Source of the DNA: Serratia quinivorans
GTDB lineage: Bacteria > Pseudomonadota > Gammaproteobacteria > Enterobacterales > Enterobacteriaceae
Direction of reading: 5' to 3'
DNA: 64,000 bases
NCBI GenBank assembly: GCA_900457075.1
Contig: UGYN01000002.1
Span: forward strand, 1-64,000
In this document: in pieces, positions 35,691 through 44,960 of the stretch
How the letters are laid out: every line of letters starts with the position of its first letter
Position numbering within the stretch: the stretch's first letter is position 1
Made by a program: the position numbers and the translations under genes
The notes under the pieces: generated by a model
Database searches by the model: none
What the model saw: the letters and a program-made list of their open reading frames with translations, nothing else
What the model was told of the DNA's origin: nothing

Positions 35691-36201
35691 ATTCTGGCGG
35701 CTGGGGCCAAACAATGTTAGGGGCAATCCCGGTGTCTACGCGATTCAATTGTACACGATACACCATCCATTCCTTTAGCTTGGCTAACTCATCATCCGTG
35801 GCTATATCGAGGTCTTTTGCATCCTGTAGAGGACTAATAGCTTTTGTTGTCGACTCAATGAGTTTGCTCTTTGTTTGCTGAGCCTGTGCTGACAGTTCAG
35901 CTTGAGAATAAGGTCTCGGTATGACTTTTTTACCGTCAAATACCCACCCGCCTAAAATGTCGCAGCCATCAGGCAAACTATCGACATCAACAACCGTAAA
36001 ACCCACTGGGTAAAGTCGGGATACATCTTCGCTCATGCTACGAATAACTCCGGTATCGTTTTCTATAGCGAGACTGTATTTCTTGGTGAATTTCGGCAGG
36101 GAATCAAACCAATCCTTACCCGTATCATCTTTAAAGTATTGAACGCCGTTCCCAGCAAAATAGTCATCAGGGGTATAACGTTGTAGATTGACCAATTTCA
36201 T
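35689..36201 (-). CDS. Tail fibre assembly protein (Tfa-like)
   Basis: 170-residue chaperone of the phage tail-fibre assembly family. N-terminal NLQRYTPDDYFAGNGVQYFK, the mid-region ADDVDSLP-type segment VVDVDSLPDGCDILGGWVFD, the linker SQAELSAQAQQTKSKLIEST and the C-terminal LAKLKEWMVYRVQLNRVD are all typical of Tfa proteins. It helps fold or trimerise the fibre encoded just upstream, 2 bases away. Last gene of the late operon. Confidence 0.88.
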   Translation of the reverse strand: MKLVNLQRYTPDDYFAGNGVQYFKDDTGKDWFDSLPKFTKKYSLAIENDTGVIRSMSEDVSRLYPVGFTVVDVDSLPDGCDILGGWVFDGKKVIPRPYSQAELSAQAQQTKSKLIESTTKAISPLQDAKDLDIATDDELAKLKEWMVYRVQLNRVDTGIAPNIVWPQPPE

Positions 36202-36203
36202 TT

Positions 36204-38036
36204 TTAACCCTCAATAGTTTGCCAGTAGCCACTACGCCAAATTTGCAACGGGCGATAAAGCGCTACACCGCCCTGATTTCCTTCGTTGCCGTTACCGCCC
36301 GTCAGGACACATCCAGCCGGAGCCTCCACTAATCCGCCGTCCATCGTCATTGAGCCTTGAGCACCGCGCACCACGCGACTAATGGTATTGTTAAGCAGCC
36401 AATCACGCAGGTAGCCATCCCAAATAGGGCCGGAGATATTGCCGTCGCCATAGGCGCGACAGTCACCGTGATTCCATGTTATTTCACCACCAGCTTGAAC
36501 TTCTCCTTCAGCCTTTATAGTGCCATTGACACCAAATCCTATACCTTCAGTTGAATCGTGGTCTAAGTACATTCCCCAAGTACCAGCCGTTGCCATATTC
36601 CACTGTAAAATCGAGTTTCGGGAACCAACACCAAAATTGACAGCTTCAATACTCCCTTGGCTCCCTCCCTGAGCTGCCCAAACAACGCTATTTGGTATAA
36701 TTACCGAACCACTCGGTTCAAACATCCAATATGAGCCTTCGTTAGACGCATTAGCACCGGCGTGCAGCACCATTCTATGCCCATCATCGGTCGATTCAGA
36801 ATAAAAACGCCCCTTCATTACATCCCCTGCCGCATTGGAAAAAATAAGTTGTGCGGTAGTGTCTTGCTCGCTATTTATCCTCACCCCGCCATCCTGGGCA
36901 GTAAATAAAGGTGCTGAGGTAGAGCCGGTAAGTGCGCCACCTGTTAATTTTAAATAGCGTTCATCTGATTCTTCCTTGGAATAAGCATCAACATCTGCAG
37001 CTGTGGGCTTATAGGCTGTGGTATATACGCGCTTCCATTTGATACCATTTGCCTGAATGCTTGAACTACCCACCCACGCAGCACCGGAATTGCTAACAGC
37101 AGCATAGGCTGTAGACGGGCCACCATCACAAGGCAAACTAATAACCCCAGTAACATCGGTGGTCGGAGTGTTTGCCGACGATCCATTTACCCGATAAATT
37201 TCGCCAATGTTGTTATAGGCATCATCTTTATGGTTTGAACCGCGACCTAAGCCAAAGGCACCTACCTCCATGACATTTCCGCTGGCAGTTCCCACATCGG
37301 CATCAGCAGCAGTACCCAACTTTACGTTCCCGGCAGCATCTGGGGCATGTAAGTTAACCGTTCTGACAGATCCAACATCAGTCGTCGGGTTTAATACAAC
37401 AAACCGCTCTTCTTCTGCATTAAACACCGCGAGGAACGGATTCTTTGCAACAATGTCCCCCGAGCGTAATTGCGTATTACTCCCCTTGATCAGCGGGTAA
37501 GTCCCCAGTACACGGCCGCCCATTGTCAGTTGAAGAGTGCTTGCGCCCGTATTATTCTGAATCGGGTAAACAACGAGCGGCGCTCTTAACACCCAGTCAG
37601 TCGAACCATTCAAGAAATACGTCGCCGGCAGCGCTAGCGTTAATCCGTTCGCCGTACCACCGGCTACCGCAGAAGTGTAATGACCACTTTGCAGTTGCTC
37701 TATCTGAATGAACTGGTTTTCTGAACCGCGCGTCGCAAAGTTAGCGATCACATCATTAAGGGACCAGCCTTTAGCCGTCCCCTCCTGACCGCGCACAACC
37801 GTCAGCATATCGTTACTGACAGAGGTCAGATGGCAGACTTCAAACACAGTTTCTTTCGCATCCGTCAGCGTGATTTTCGCGTAGGTCTTAAGGGGGTTTG
37901 AGTCGTTGGCATAGTCGTAAGTGAGCATAGCGGCGAACAGTGCACCTGCGCCTGGCATCACCTGTATTGTGGTCTGGGTCGCCGTAATGTCTGCCGCCAG
38001 CGACGACACGACGTTGTTTCCAAATCCAATAATCAT
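36204..38036 (-). CDS. Tail fibre protein
   Basis: 610 residues. The N-terminal part (VVSSLAADITATQTTIQVMP, TVVRGQEGTAKGWSLND) is the virion-attachment domain seen in myovirus fibres, the middle contains a DAYSKEESDERYLKLTGGAL motif that precedes the fibre shaft in many fibres, and the C-terminus is glycine- and aromatic-rich (GGVALYRPLQIWRSGYWQTI), likely the receptor-binding tip. It should form trimers attached to the baseplate. It overlaps the preceding gene by 4 bases. The tip is the part most likely to vary between related phages. Confidence 0.85.
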   Translation of the reverse strand: MIIGFGNNVVSSLAADITATQTTIQVMPGAGALFAAMLTYDYANDSNPLKTYAKITLTDAKETVFEVCHLTSVSNDMLTVVRGQEGTAKGWSLNDVIANFATRGSENQFIQIEQLQSGHYTSAVAGGTANGLTLALPATYFLNGSTDWVLRAPLVVYPIQNNTGASTLQLTMGGRVLGTYPLIKGSNTQLRSGDIVAKNPFLAVFNAEEERFVVLNPTTDVGSVRTVNLHAPDAAGNVKLGTAADADVGTASGNVMEVGAFGLGRGSNHKDDAYNNIGEIYRVNGSSANTPTTDVTGVISLPCDGGPSTAYAAVSNSGAAWVGSSSIQANGIKWKRVYTTAYKPTAADVDAYSKEESDERYLKLTGGALTGSTSAPLFTAQDGGVRINSEQDTTAQLIFSNAAGDVMKGRFYSESTDDGHRMVLHAGANASNEGSYWMFEPSGSVIIPNSVVWAAQGGSQGSIEAVNFGVGSRNSILQWNMATAGTWGMYLDHDSTEGIGFGVNGTIKAEGEVQAGGEITWNHGDCRAYGDGNISGPIWDGYLRDWLLNNTISRVVRGAQGSMTMDGGLVEAPAGCVLTGGNGNEGNQGGVALYRPLQIWRSGYWQTIEG

Positions 38037-38659
38037 TGTGCAACCACCGTTACAGAGTAAGTATAAATAAAGGGAAGCTTGACCAGAGACTGATTGATCG
38101 CTTCTTTCAGGAAATAGCCGACGCCATCGCCATAATCGGGGATCTTGATTGTGAACACGCCGTGATTGACCGTGACACTGATATCGAAGGTGTTTTGCAA
38201 CAGCGGAGCGATTCCATTAGCTCCATGAATAAATCGCGCCAGACGGTGCTTGAGCCAGTCGATGCAAAAGTGCGAGCCGTCACCTTTGTAAAAATTCCAG
38301 GTCAGGATCCGTTTAAAATAATCATCGGGTACGTATGACGCCGAGCCGGGAACATAATTTTTCAGGCCGGCATAAGGAATGCCGTTGTACTCGATGGTGT
38401 TGTAGGCACCGCGGACGATCGCATCCTCAGATATTTGCAGTAATGGCCTCCCTGCCCCATAAATACCCAACGCGATCCAGTCCAGCAATTCCCCAGTGAT
38501 GGATGGGGAGGTCCAGCACGGCAAATTAAGCGCATTGAGATAGTCAAGATATCCCTGCGCTAACTCGTTATAGGCAGTGAAGAATGCGACGATGTTGGGA
38601 TCTTCGTTATATTGCGTATACGGATAAGCGGGAATGATATCCTCAATTAGAACTTCCAT
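38033..38659 (-). CDS. DUF2612-like baseplate protein
   Basis: 208 residues with the DUF2612-type start IIPAYPYTQYNEDPNIVAFF and LNALNLPCWTSPSITGELLDW. It occupies the position of P2 gpI/T4 gp7-like proteins between baseplate J and the fibre, and probably connects the wedge to the fibre. Overlaps baseplate J by 17 bases and the fibre by 4 bases. The family function is inferred from position. Confidence 0.75.
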   Translation of the reverse strand: MEVLIEDIIPAYPYTQYNEDPNIVAFFTAYNELAQGYLDYLNALNLPCWTSPSITGELLDWIALGIYGAGRPLLQISEDAIVRGAYNTIEYNGIPYAGLKNYVPGSASYVPDDYFKRILTWNFYKGDGSHFCIDWLKHRLARFIHGANGIAPLLQNTFDISVTVNHGVFTIKIPDYGDGVGYFLKEAINQSLVKLPFIYTYSVTVVAQ

Positions 38660-39869
38660 ATTGCTTCACCTGTATTTGTGCTGCCGAGGTGGAGAAATAG
38701 GCGTAGGTGTCACCATAAACCAGGCTTGACTCTGGTACCGGTGGTTTGATTGCGGCGTTAATCCCGATTTGAACCTGGATCATGGAAAGCAGAGACGCTG
38801 CAACAAGTCCCTCAACCGATTTCAGAAAAATGTCCTGTATCTGGAAAATGTTTATCGGCTGGCCAACAGCGATAGCGTTAACGTAATCGGCGATATTCTG
38901 CTGCACTGCTTTTGCAATGCCGGCCGGATCGATGTAGGTCGTAGACGCTGAGTTCCAGGTGATCAGCACCTCCACGTTTTGCGACGAAGGCACCACGAAA
39001 GGCACCTGGTAAACGTCGGGGTAGACCGTGATCGGTATAGTTTTCTTTTCCACCTCTGCGCCCGATGGATTCGATACATCGTTGATCAAAGTTGAAATAT
39101 CCGGCACGGCTTTATAAATCGCATAGGCAACTTCGTAAGGATCCCCGCCACCGACGACGGCTACCCATTTTCCAAGCGTCGCCTGGTGGAACGAAATCAG
39201 GTTTTCCTGTACGCCAACCACTTTTTGTAGGGATGATCGGTAGCAATCCGGCGTACCTTGCCCCCCAAACATTCCGGACTGCAACACCTGCGCTCGATAC
39301 GACGCTGGGCTTTGCTCGTCCGTACCCGGTAGACCGGCCGTCAGGTTGGTACAGGTCACTTGGTAAGATTCCGGCACAGAGGTTTTCACCTGATTAACCG
39401 TACCGGCCGGAACCGCCCATATTCCCCCTGTGGTAGCCAGACAATACACTGGCTCGGTTTGCCCACTGGCAGGGATCACCGTGTCCCGTCTGACGGTATA
39501 CAAATAGGTGCCGTCCCCAACGGTAAACCCCTTTGGAATACCAAAGCCGGGTGGCCCCGAAAAAACGACATACACTGAAGTGTTCGTCCCTTCACCTTGC
39601 TGCACGCCGTAGATAGCCCCCAGTTGTTTGAGCAGGTGAACGTTCGCGCCGTAAGGACTGCAAGAATTGATCAGATCAACCCGCGCCTGATCGCAAACCA
39701 GCAGCGCGCCGACGCTGGTGCTGATCATGTCTTCTATCAATGAGCCAGGTAAATCGGTCGTAATTCCGGGTGAAAGCCGCGTTGCCGTTTCAATAACCTG
39801 CTGGCGCAACTCTTCCGCCGTTTTGACGGCCGGGCCGGTAATATCATAAATAACGGGTAAATCGCTCAT
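38643..39869 (-). CDS. Baseplate J-like wedge protein
   Basis: 408-residue protein of the baseplate J/gp47 (gp6-like) family. N-terminal LPGSLIEDMISTSVGALLVC, then GVQQGEGTNTSVYVVFSGPP and a GYXIPAG-like VGDGTYLYTVRRDTVIPASG, the central AQVLQSGMFGGQGTPDCYRS, and a C-terminal TVYPDVYQVPFVVPSSQNVEV. It forms the wedge of the contractile baseplate. Overlaps the next gene on each side. The family is well supported. Confidence 0.88.
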   Translation of the reverse strand: MSDLPVIYDITGPAVKTAEELRQQVIETATRLSPGITTDLPGSLIEDMISTSVGALLVCDQARVDLINSCSPYGANVHLLKQLGAIYGVQQGEGTNTSVYVVFSGPPGFGIPKGFTVGDGTYLYTVRRDTVIPASGQTEPVYCLATTGGIWAVPAGTVNQVKTSVPESYQVTCTNLTAGLPGTDEQSPASYRAQVLQSGMFGGQGTPDCYRSSLQKVVGVQENLISFHQATLGKWVAVVGGGDPYEVAYAIYKAVPDISTLINDVSNPSGAEVEKKTIPITVYPDVYQVPFVVPSSQNVEVLITWNSASTTYIDPAGIAKAVQQNIADYVNAIAVGQPINIFQIQDIFLKSVEGLVAASLLSMIQVQIGINAAIKPPVPESSLVYGDTYAYFSTSAAQIQVKQYGSSN

Positions 39870-40198
39870 ACATACACCTTCGCCACTATTTTCGAACCCG
39901 CGCTGGTGATCACCGAGATGTCGTAAACCGGCGGATCAACTTCGGTAAGTACAATCTGAAGAGAAGAGAAATGGCCGCTAAACTGCTGCTGCAGCCGGTT
40001 CACGTAAAACGTGGGAATAATCTGCTGGATCACCGAACCGTTGGCAGGAATACCATGATTCGCGAAAAAGGGGGATTCCTGCGGCGCCAGCTTGAGGTTT
40101 TGAACCAAAGTGGTGAGATAGACTGCATCGTTAAAGCCGTTCGCATCAGTGGTGATCGTGACCCACTTGCCGGATTCATCCTGCCCGTATGTTCTCAT
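39866..40198 (-). CDS. Small baseplate protein (gp25-position)
   Basis: 110 residues. NLKLAPQESPFFANHGIPAN and VLTEVDPPVYDISVITSAGS suggest a gp25/baseplate-W-like fold with the sheath-nucleating role, a call based mainly on its position between spike and baseplate J and on size; no signature motif is certain. Overlaps both neighbours by 4 bases. Confidence 0.6.
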   Translation of the reverse strand: MRTYGQDESGKWVTITTDANGFNDAVYLTTLVQNLKLAPQESPFFANHGIPANGSVIQQIIPTFYVNRLQQQFSGHFSSLQIVLTEVDPPVYDISVITSAGSKIVAKVYV

Positions 40199-40911
40199 TC
40201 GGTAATGCTCCCGTCGAAACTTGTTGTCGGCCCTCCGGTGTCTTGCCCGTCGTTACCGTTACTGTGCTGATGGGAATTCACCCAGGTAAGCAGTTGCTGC
40301 CAGCCCTCATGCATAATGGCGGGGCTGGTGCTGGCCTGACCATCCGTCAGGGTTCCGCTCTGGCCAGTCAGCGACCATGAGCCATTGGTCAGCGTTAACA
40401 CGGTACTGCCCACCGTGACCTTGAACTGCTCAGGCGTGGCAATCGTGATGCTCTCCGGTGTCAGCAGGAATGTTGTCTTGCTTCCGGCATCGCGTATTGT
40501 GACACCTTCCGGGCCATACAACGTGAGCACTTGCCCGTCGACGTTCTCCCATTCCGTGTGACTGATCGGCAAAAACACCAGCGCGCTGAGATTGGCCGGC
40601 GGAGTGAGATCGGCAGTGCCCCCGCCCTGTCCGCTGGCCCCACCCAGGTAGGTATCCGCCGGGATGACAATCCCCCTGTCTCCCGGTTGCATGGGATAGC
40701 GGATATACTGCGGGCCGAACAAGGGGATAGTGATCTTCGGCAACATGTACGGTATATCGCGAAGCAGGAATGACACCGTGACCATATTCCCCGATCGGCT
40801 CACCACCGATGCCGGTAGCACCTTGCCAGCCATCTGCATGGCGTCCGCGATTTTTTGGTCGGCGAATCGATGCATGTTGCCGCCAAAACTCAGCTTTTTA
40901 TCAATGCTCAT
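40195..40911 (-). CDS. Gp138-like membrane-piercing spike protein
   Basis: 238 residues. An N-terminal OB-fold-like section (GKVLPASVVSRSGNMVTVSF, IRYPMQPGDRGIVIPADTYL) matches Gp138 N-terminal domains of central spikes. A beta-helical region follows (TLYGPEGVTIRDAGSKTTFL), and the tip has WVNSHQHSNGNDGQDTGGPT with an HQH motif that could hold a metal ion, as in the P2/phi92 spike tips. It forms a trimeric needle beneath the hub. Overlaps the hub gene by 4 bases. Confidence 0.8.
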   Translation of the reverse strand: MSIDKKLSFGGNMHRFADQKIADAMQMAGKVLPASVVSRSGNMVTVSFLLRDIPYMLPKITIPLFGPQYIRYPMQPGDRGIVIPADTYLGGASGQGGGTADLTPPANLSALVFLPISHTEWENVDGQVLTLYGPEGVTIRDAGSKTTFLLTPESITIATPEQFKVTVGSTVLTLTNGSWSLTGQSGTLTDGQASTSPAIMHEGWQQLLTWVNSHQHSNGNDGQDTGGPTTSFDGSITE

Positions 40912-41951
40912 GACGACCCCAACTTAATGTCTGGGTGAGCTTCAATGACCGTCACCCAACTATTAGCGTCCGGTTGCCGGCTGTTGCCTAGCAGACGCAC
41001 GGAAGACACCAGAAAATCACCGGTAAATGCAGCGTCATCACGAAACTGGGAATATGAAGATGCCTGTATCATCGGCCGAGAATCCTTAGGCATTCGGATA
41101 TAATCTCCCACCTGAATATCGCTGCGCATGACGCAGGGAATACTGACCGTACCAAATTGCACCCACGTCGGCTGACCGACCAAATCGGTAAACTCTATCT
41201 GTATCGGGTTTTGTCTGCGGTAACTGGTGCTTTTTTTCGACTCTTTGTCGATTTGGTTTTCAATATCATTATCGAAAACACGGATCTCTTTGCCATTCAC
41301 CACCGTTATTTCCACACCAGAATATTTACCGTCTTTGATGATATTTTTACTCAGTACTTTTAATTTCGTCGCCAGTTCAGAAAGACTGCCGCAAAACATG
41401 CTGCTGTCGTAGTTATTTACCAGGCGGTCACTGATGCTTATCGAGAAACGGTAATCGCCGCCCATATTCTGAAAACATTGTGTCAACGCAACAGACAGCT
41501 TGATACCCTTATTCCACGGCAGAGTTAAGTTGATCGGTGCCAATGGTGCGGAATTGACCGCAGAGACCGCCCCCGCCGTAACAATGAGATCTGTCCGTAG
41601 TTCGGTACCTTGCCAGTTTCCCAACACCTGCCACACGGTTCCCTCTAACACCAGTCCTTGCTGCGCAGGCTTCGCCAGCGGTAACCCCTTCGACATGCCC
41701 ACCCACATTTTTATCGTCATGCCAAACATATTCTGTCTGGCCTGCTGCATATCCTTCGGGCCTATCCCCCAAATGGTGATGCAGCTTTGTCCCATCGGCG
41801 TAGATTCACCAAAGCGTTGAATATCAAACTCAATCATTAAATTGCCGGGATTGAACACACCATTTTTCAGACTGGAATATTGCTTGAAGAGTTTTGCGGG
41901 ATTACCGTTCTTATCGGGTGGGGCAAATATCTGAATATCATAGTACCGCAT
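40908..41951 (-). CDS. Baseplate hub protein (gp27-like position)
   Basis: 347 residues from ATG 41951, whose TGATG overlaps the stop of the preceding gene; the longer in-frame start is rejected. Features: MRYYDIQIFAPPDKNGNPAK, FDIQRFGESTPMGQSCITIW, NLTLPWNKGIKLSVALTQCF, GDYIRMPKDSRPMIQASSYS. This is the typical size and position of the hub that connects tube and spike, although no short diagnostic motif is available. Cytoplasmic assembly, then virion. Confidence 0.7.
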   Translation of the reverse strand: MRYYDIQIFAPPDKNGNPAKLFKQYSSLKNGVFNPGNLMIEFDIQRFGESTPMGQSCITIWGIGPKDMQQARQNMFGMTIKMWVGMSKGLPLAKPAQQGLVLEGTVWQVLGNWQGTELRTDLIVTAGAVSAVNSAPLAPINLTLPWNKGIKLSVALTQCFQNMGGDYRFSISISDRLVNNYDSSMFCGSLSELATKLKVLSKNIIKDGKYSGVEITVVNGKEIRVFDNDIENQIDKESKKSTSYRRQNPIQIEFTDLVGQPTWVQFGTVSIPCVMRSDIQVGDYIRMPKDSRPMIQASSYSQFRDDAAFTGDFLVSSVRLLGNSRQPDANSWVTVIEAHPDIKLGSS

Positions 41952-42226
41952 CAGTTGATTACCTCTATTTGCCCCGATGAATATCGCCACACCATTTTCG
42001 TGGCTGTGAATGCCCCGATAAGCAAGTTAATGTCGTACCCCATCGGTGAATCGATCATAGGCGTGGTTAACAGGCGATTTCCTGAGTTGTCCGTAATATT
42101 GAGATACCAGCGCTGCGCGGCAATATTCCATTTGGTCTGGCAGTTGTATACCTCACCGTCCAGCATTGGCGTAAAAATCATACTTTTCTGCTCATTACCG
42201 GAAAACGGATAAAGTGTTGTGCTCAT
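41951..42226 (-). CDS. Baseplate plug-like protein (Pam3 gp18/DUF6983-like)
   Basis: 91 residues. WNIAAQRWYLNITDNSGNRL and TPMIDSPMGYDINLLIGAFT read like the small beta-barrel plug family of contractile baseplates, but recognition is by pattern and position only. Stop overlaps the hub start (TGATG), and its start overlaps the upstream gene by 4 bases. Confidence 0.55.
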   Translation of the reverse strand: MSTTLYPFSGNEQKSMIFTPMLDGEVYNCQTKWNIAAQRWYLNITDNSGNRLLTTPMIDSPMGYDINLLIGAFTATKMVWRYSSGQIEVIN

Positions 42227-42939
42227 AAATTAAACGCCCCGCTTAATTTACCGATAAGCCCGGTTACAGTATCTGAAACGCTGCTGCCCAACGACGTATT
42301 CCCGAGCGCGGAAATCGTATTGGTCCAGGCGCTTTCCGTGGTTTTATCGCCGTTATCAATCTTGCTCAAATAGCTATTAATCGCCTGCTTCGCGCCGGTT
42401 TCGGTAATCAGAGGCTGTTCAAAGTCCCACAACCATTGACGCTGCGGCAGCGGATCATTCGACCCCGTGACATCCCGAACGGTACGCAGGATACAACCGC
42501 TATAAATCAACGACGGGGTAGCCACGACGAACGTGCCACCAAGATTGGCATGCGCCTGCAGGACGGCCTGCAATGCGCTGAGCGTGACCAGCTTTGTCAA
42601 CGCACCGGTGTTTTCATTCACCGGTGCGTCCATCAGCATGGGAATACGCAACGGTTGTGCCAGCAGTGCGTTAGCGGCGACAGTCTGATTAGCAAAGGGG
42701 TAATGGCCGATATCGTAATCAACCATGCTGGCCCCCTGAGCGGCGCGCCAGTGGCAGAAATATTTATCCAGGTCTGTCAGATTCGCCGCGCCGCCCATCA
42801 GGTTGCTGACAAAACTGGCGCTCTGCGTTAGCGCAATGATTGGCAGCATTCCTCCGGTGATACTCTGCGCGACACCGTCGCAAAGGATCACCGGTGAGAT
42901 TTCAAACCCCAATTTGTAAAGTTCGCGGGTAAATGCCAT
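42223..42939 (-). CDS. Phage tail/baseplate protein of unknown function
   Basis: 238 residues starting MAFTRELYKLGFEISPVILC. A glycine/alanine-rich N-terminal helix pair (LMGGAANLTDLDKYFCHWRA) is followed by a beta-rich middle (GGTFVVATPSLIYSGCILRT) and a serine-rich helical tail (SSVSDTVTGLIGKLSGAFNL). Conserved position between tape measure and plug suggests an inner baseplate or tail-completion role, comparable with the LysM-type gp53 slot, but no LysM motif is visible. Confidence 0.6.
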   Translation of the reverse strand: MAFTRELYKLGFEISPVILCDGVAQSITGGMLPIIALTQSASFVSNLMGGAANLTDLDKYFCHWRAAQGASMVDYDIGHYPFANQTVAANALLAQPLRIPMLMDAPVNENTGALTKLVTLSALQAVLQAHANLGGTFVVATPSLIYSGCILRTVRDVTGSNDPLPQRQWLWDFEQPLITETGAKQAINSYLSKIDNGDKTTESAWTNTISALGNTSLGSSVSDTVTGLIGKLSGAFNL

Positions 42940-44960
42940 TAACCATATCCTCCGAGTTGCGTGCTCGAAACAATCGCGCTGCCACCGGTGTTGTTGTACA
43001 CCACCACACCGGCACTTCCTCCCCGTCGCTGATTATCCAAAATCTGCTGCAATATCTGATCGGTTTTGCTGGAGGATTGCTGGGTGAGTTGCTGCTGGGG
43101 ATTACTTTGGGTAGAACCCGGTGCGTCTGATCCGTAGAGCTTTATGAACTGCTCTCGTACGCGTCCGGAGTATTCACGATTCTCCTTGCTGCCGCGATTC
43201 TTGCCGCCGTTATACCAGCGCAGCATTTCCTCAACATCACCGCCCGCCTGATTTTTTGCCCACTTCATTACCCTGGCCCCGGCCATAATGTTGTCGCGGG
43301 GGTTGTAGGGGTCCTCACCGGGTTTAAAGTTGAAAGGCATCACCTGCATCAAGCCTTGCGCTCCCGCTTTGCTGACAGCATGTGTATTCCATGATGACTC
43401 TGCACCCGTTACAGCCTTTAGCAACTTGGCATCTAATCCGTATTTTTTGGCTGCCTCTTCAAAATATCCATCGTAATCAGATGGTTTTGTACCTGAGGCC
43501 CGTTTTTTTGCTGATTGGGCGTATTGCTCAGGTTGATTCCATTTGTTGTTTAAAATGCCATCATTACCGGCGCGTAATTTCCACCAAGGTTGATTGTCAT
43601 CACCACCGGAGGGGCTACCATCACTGGAGAAATACCCTTTTACGCCTTTCAACCATCCCCACACGCGGGGATCATCATCACTACCTGGCGTATAGCTCCC
43701 CCCTGTCTGCGGGTCCGTCTGCTTTTCGTCACTGAGCATGGAGGAACCCGACTTAACATTATCCAATGTAATATCGGTTTTTCCGGTAACCCAATCGATC
43801 ACCTTGCCAATAACCCGCGCCAGCCTTTCAACACCGGTCATAAACGACTCAACGTCGCTTTTGAAATCCGGGGATACCAGGTAGTTACCGAACCGTCGGA
43901 TACCATCTGCCAGCCCATCAAGCCATTTACCCAGCTCAGGTGATTTAAGGACGGTATCCACTGCCTCAGAAAATGCATCTGACAGTTTCCCTAATTCCGG
44001 GGCCAATGGCGCAAGCCCACGAATAAAGGTGTTTTCAATACTGACTTTGCTGCGATCCAACTGAATATTAAAATCCTGCCATTGTTTCAGTTGCTGGTCG
44101 GTCACTTGAAGGCGTTGCGTATCTTTCTGGGCCTGCTTCGTCATCGCATCGATTTCAGCATCGCTCATTTTTTTAAAGCGATTGAGATCGTCAAGGGTGA
44201 AGTAGTTAGTTAGGCCGTAGGCTTCCGCGCCCTGCTGCGAACTGCCATTGCGCACAAAAATATCGCGCGCACTTTTGATCATTTGCGGCAACAGTTTCGC
44301 CGGATCCTGATCGGGGTTATCAATCCCCATCGCCTTAAACTGCCAGCGCTTGCTCAGGTCCAGTTGGCTGTCACGAATGGCACCCAACGTGCCGACAGGG
44401 TTGCCGAGCACCTTCTGGTAGTTCACCGCGCTAGAATTAAGGCCACCGGCGGTAGTTCCTAACCCCATCGCAGTGAACCGCTGCGCGGAAGCCGAACCCG
44501 CCAGGCGATTCATCCCCCACAATCCACCGGCCCCGGCCAACCCAGAAAACAGCCCCAGCACAGTCCCCCACGAGAGCAAACTCGTTGTGGCGTTTTTAAT
44601 GTGGCCGGCCAGATCTTTGGCATCCTTGCTGGCTTTACTCAGAAATTTACTGGCACCACGATTTTTTTTGTTAAATTCAGACTGCGTTTTATTGGCTTTC
44701 TCAAGGTTTCCATTCAAACGGTCAAGGCCATCATTGACAGAGGCGATGGCTGCAACCCCTTCGTTGAATGACTGGGTGATCGCCTCCGTGCTACTCAGCA
44801 CCTTCTCAGTCTGTTTGGCAGAATCCCCGATCCCCTGTGCCGCTCCCCGCCATTGCTCAGGCAGACCTTCGAGCGCCTTCTGGTACTCATTGAATTTTTC
44901 GAGGAACGTCTGAAATTTCTCGTCCTGAACATCAATTTCAACAACGGATTTAGCTGCCAT
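42939..44960 (-). CDS. Tape measure protein with C-terminal lytic transglycosylase domain
   Basis: 673 residues. Residues 1-110 are coiled-coil-like (FQTFLEKFNEYQKALEGLPE), a hydrophobic segment near 130-150 (LLSWGTVLGLFSGLAGAGGL) could insert in the host membrane, and the C-terminal 140 residues form an SLT domain: AAKKYGLDAKLLKAVTGAES (catalytic Glu in GAES), KAGAQGLMQVMP, EMLRWYNGGKN. The enzyme would open peptidoglycan during DNA injection. By the usual 1.5 angstrom per residue rule the coil-forming part implies a tail of roughly 100 nm or less. Its start overlaps the -1 frame of the chaperone gene. Confidence 0.9.
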   Translation of the reverse strand: MAAKSVVEIDVQDEKFQTFLEKFNEYQKALEGLPEQWRGAAQGIGDSAKQTEKVLSSTEAITQSFNEGVAAIASVNDGLDRLNGNLEKANKTQSEFNKKNRGASKFLSKASKDAKDLAGHIKNATTSLLSWGTVLGLFSGLAGAGGLWGMNRLAGSASAQRFTAMGLGTTAGGLNSSAVNYQKVLGNPVGTLGAIRDSQLDLSKRWQFKAMGIDNPDQDPAKLLPQMIKSARDIFVRNGSSQQGAEAYGLTNYFTLDDLNRFKKMSDAEIDAMTKQAQKDTQRLQVTDQQLKQWQDFNIQLDRSKVSIENTFIRGLAPLAPELGKLSDAFSEAVDTVLKSPELGKWLDGLADGIRRFGNYLVSPDFKSDVESFMTGVERLARVIGKVIDWVTGKTDITLDNVKSGSSMLSDEKQTDPQTGGSYTPGSDDDPRVWGWLKGVKGYFSSDGSPSGGDDNQPWWKLRAGNDGILNNKWNQPEQYAQSAKKRASGTKPSDYDGYFEEAAKKYGLDAKLLKAVTGAESSWNTHAVSKAGAQGLMQVMPFNFKPGEDPYNPRDNIMAGARVMKWAKNQAGGDVEEMLRWYNGGKNRGSKENREYSGRVREQFIKLYGSDAPGSTQSNPQQQLTQQSSSKTDQILQQILDNQRRGGSAGVVVYNNTGGSAIVSSTQLGGYG

